7,940 nucleotides of DNA from Anaerolineae bacterium (GTDB lineage Bacteria > Chloroflexota > Anaerolineae > Anaerolineales > E44-bin32). Of the stretch, positions 7,237 through 7,940 are shown in pieces. The notes under the pieces were generated by a model. It saw only the letters and a program-made list of their open reading frames with translations, did no database searches and was not told the DNA's origin. How positions within the stretch are numbered: the first letter of the stretch is position 1; each line of letters starts with the position of its first letter. The stretch covers positions 1-7,940 of the forward strand of contig JAUVOZ010000092.1 of NCBI GenBank assembly GCA_030598885.1. The letters are read 5' to 3'. The position numbers and the translations under genes are program-made.

Positions 7237-7314
7237 ATGCATAATAATACAGATATGAATAATCCCAACGCTGATGGTCGAGACCATCGGGTGGAGGATG
7301 TTTCTGCCTCGTGA
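7237..7314 (+). CDS. Candidate Asn/Asp-rich leader peptide of aspS
   Basis: This 25-codon ORF lies between the promoter and aspS. Asn codons are at 7243, 7246, 7258, 7261 and 7267; Asp codons at 7252, 7273, 7282 and 7297. Thus 9 of 25 residues, and 8 of the 14 from residue 3 to 16, are Asn or Asp. The stop is TGA 7312-7314. There is no clear Shine-Dalgarno before ATG 7237. A GTG in frame at 7219 sits almost exactly at the predicted transcription start, so a leaderless start giving 31 residues is an alternative. Known leader peptides for amino-acid and synthetase operons are rich in the cognate residue, and aspS follows, so this is probably the sensor of an attenuator: scarce Asn-tRNA or Asp-tRNA would stall ribosomes on it. 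The assignment is inference. The main caution is that AAT codons are also favoured by the local AT-rich stretch. Confidence 0.55.
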   Translation: MHNNTDMNNPNADGRDHRVEDVSAS

Positions 7315-7368
7315 GAGAGCAGTTTTCGTACCTAATCGCCGCCCGATGTCGCATCGACCGGGCGGCGA
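7271..7368 (+). promoter_or_regulatory. Candidate attenuator with three mutually exclusive stems upstream of aspS
   Basis: Four segments can pair in alternative ways. Stem 1:2 is CTGATGGT (7271-7278) with ACCATCGG (7283-7290), 8 bp with one G-U and loop CGAG. Stem 2:3 is CATCGGGTGG (7285-7294) with CCGCCCGATG (7339-7348), 10 bp with one G-U. Stem 3:4 is TCGCCGCCCG (7336-7345) with CGGGCGGCGA (7359-7368), 10 perfect bp with a 13-base loop. Segment 2 cannot pair with 1 and 3 together, nor 3 with 2 and 4, as in trp-type attenuators. Segment 1 begins just after the main Asn block of the leader ORF, so a ribosome stalled there would cover segment 1 and favour 2:3. Only TGTTTA follows stem 3:4, so it is a poor intrinsic terminator; it may instead pause polymerase, recruit a factor, or affect translation of aspS. 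Confidence 0.5.
7304..7326 (+). terminator. Hairpin plus T4 across the leader ORF stop, possible weak terminator
   Basis: CTGC (7304-7307) pairs with GCAG (7319-7322) and CTC (7308-7310) with GAG (7315-7317), leaving A7318 bulged and a GTGA loop that holds part of the leader stop codon; TTTT (7323-7326) follows at once. This resembles a weak intrinsic terminator that a ribosome finishing the leader would melt. TGCCTC (7305-7310) can instead pair with GAGGCA (7385-7390), which would cover the aspS ribosome binding site. Confidence 0.3.
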
Positions 7369-7383
7369 AATGTTTACCAACCT

Positions 7384-7388
7384 GGAGG
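7384..7388 (+). promoter_or_regulatory. aspS ribosome binding site that decides the start codon
   Basis: GGAGG lies 4 bases before ATG 7393 but only 1 base before the adjacent in-frame ATG 7390. The spacing favours 7393 as the start; the alternative adds a single Met. Confidence 0.75.
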
Positions 7389-7392
7389 CATG

Positions 7393-7940
7393 ATGTACAA
7401 GACACACTCTTGTGGTGAGATAAGCCCTGAGCATATAGGTCGGAGGGTCACCCTCGCAGGTTGGGTCAACCGACGTCGGCATCATGGTGGGTTAATATTC
7501 TTGGACCTACGCGATCGTTCTGGGATCGTCCAGGTTGTGGCAAATCCGGAGACCTCGACTGCTGCTCATGATAGGGCAGAGATCGTGCGTAACGAGTGGG
7601 TTGTTCAAGTGGAGGGTGTTGTTCAGCAACGCCCAGCGGGGATGGAGAACCCGGAGCTTCCAACCGGTCAGGTTGAAGTTGATATTGCTAAGCTAAAAGT
7701 GCTTAATCCTGCCCGTACACCTCCATTTCCAATCAACGAAGAAACCGAGGTCGATGAGATGATACGCTTGAAGTATCGCTATCTCGACCTGCGGCGTCAG
7801 CGCATGCAGAGGATCCTTGAATTGCGCCACCGGATTGTGAAGTACATACGCGACTTCCTCGATGAACGGGGTTTCTGGGAGATTGAAACCCCTATTCTGT
7901 TCAAGACTACACCAGAGGGCGCCAGGGATTACTTGGTGCC
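7393..7940 (+). CDS. aspS: Aspartyl-tRNA synthetase, bacterial type, probably non-discriminating (3' end outside window)
   Basis: This class II synthetase attaches Asp to tRNA-Asp. The visible 182 residues cover the N-terminal OB-fold anticodon-binding domain (about 1-105, with [14 protein letters not shown] at 23-36 and [13 protein letters not shown] at 37-49), the linker and the entry to the catalytic domain: [10 protein letters not shown], motif 1 around [16 protein letters not shown], and the bacterial signature [10 protein letters not shown] at the edge. The rest is cut off. His31 and Gly83 are present; in Pseudomonas aeruginosa AspRS the same two positions are known to allow charging of tRNA-Asn as well as tRNA-Asp, while discriminating enzymes such as that of E. 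coli have Leu and Lys. Hence this enzyme probably makes Asp-tRNA-Asn too, for conversion by GatCAB. It has its own promoter at 7183-7212 and a long leader that may regulate it. It is not part of the upstream operon. Confidence 0.95.
   Translation, partial: MYKTHSCGEISPEHIGRRVTLAGWVNRRRHHGGLIFLDLRDRSGIVQVVANPETSTAAHDRAEIVRNEWVVQVEGVVQQRPAGMENPELPTGQVEVDIAKLKVLNPARTPPFPINEETEVDEMIRLKYRYLDLRRQRMQRILELRHRIVKYIRDFLDERGFWEIETPILFKTTPEGARDYLV

Noticed and set aside
7219..7392. A T-box riboswitch in the aspS leader.
   Set aside because: No T-box antiterminator motif (TGGNACCGCG-like) and no Stem I hallmarks are visible; the Asn/Asp ORF with alternative stems explains the leader better.
6811..7485. 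A 224-codon open frame on the minus strand across the end of yqeC-mocA, the gap and the start of aspS.
   Set aside because: It is antisense to two certain genes and to the aspS promoter, and its translation has the Pro/Arg/Ser/His-rich look of a shadow frame with no recognisable motif.
1..7940. CRISPR arrays, insertion sequences, tRNA or rRNA genes.
   Set aside because: I saw no regularly spaced direct repeats, transposase fragments, terminal inverted repeats or tRNA/rRNA signatures when reading both strands.

Overview
The window is bacterial and every gene is on the + strand. GC is moderate, ribosome binding sites are good and genes are tightly packed. The style and several protein families (the YqeC-MocA fusion, and the unknown pair of genes placed between two xanthine dehydrogenase subunit genes) make me think of Chloroflexota (Anaerolineae-like). 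That assignment is recollection and inference; no 16S or other phylogenetic marker is present.

Bases 2-7092 look like one operon for a molybdenum hydroxylase of the xanthine dehydrogenase family and its maturation. In order it holds: the 3' part of the [2Fe-2S] small subunit (2-460, cut by the left edge); a small two-helix membrane protein (572-931); a 573-residue protein of unknown function whose C-terminal third resembles a nucleoside phosphorylase (941-2662); the complete molybdopterin-binding large subunit (2710-4938); YqeB (4935-5753, start overlapping the previous stop); and a fused YqeC-MocA protein (5755-7092, one base after the yqeB stop). YqeB and YqeC are the accessory proteins that mark selenium-dependent molybdenum hydroxylases. 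MocA-type domains cytidylylate molybdopterin. The large subunit keeps the residues that purine hydroxylases use. The simplest reading is a selenium-dependent purine (xanthine/hypoxanthine) hydroxylase, possibly fed by a nucleoside-cleaving or nucleoside-sensing protein encoded in the same operon. The FAD subunit is not in the window and is probably upstream.

Bases 7093-7392 contain no ordinary gene but are rich in regulatory structure. There is a hairpin after the operon (7150-7177) and a strong extended -10 promoter (7183-7212). A 25-codon leader ORF follows (7237-7314) in which 9 codons are Asn or Asp. Across and after it lie three mutually exclusive stems laid out like a classical attenuator (7271-7368). 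It precedes aspS (7393 to the right edge), encoding a bacterial-type aspartyl-tRNA synthetase. That enzyme carries His31 and Gly83, the residues linked to non-discriminating AspRS, which charges both tRNA-Asp and tRNA-Asn. A leader rich in exactly Asn and Asp codons in front of an enzyme that supplies both charged tRNAs is the most interesting observation here: a candidate ribosome-mediated attenuator for aspS.
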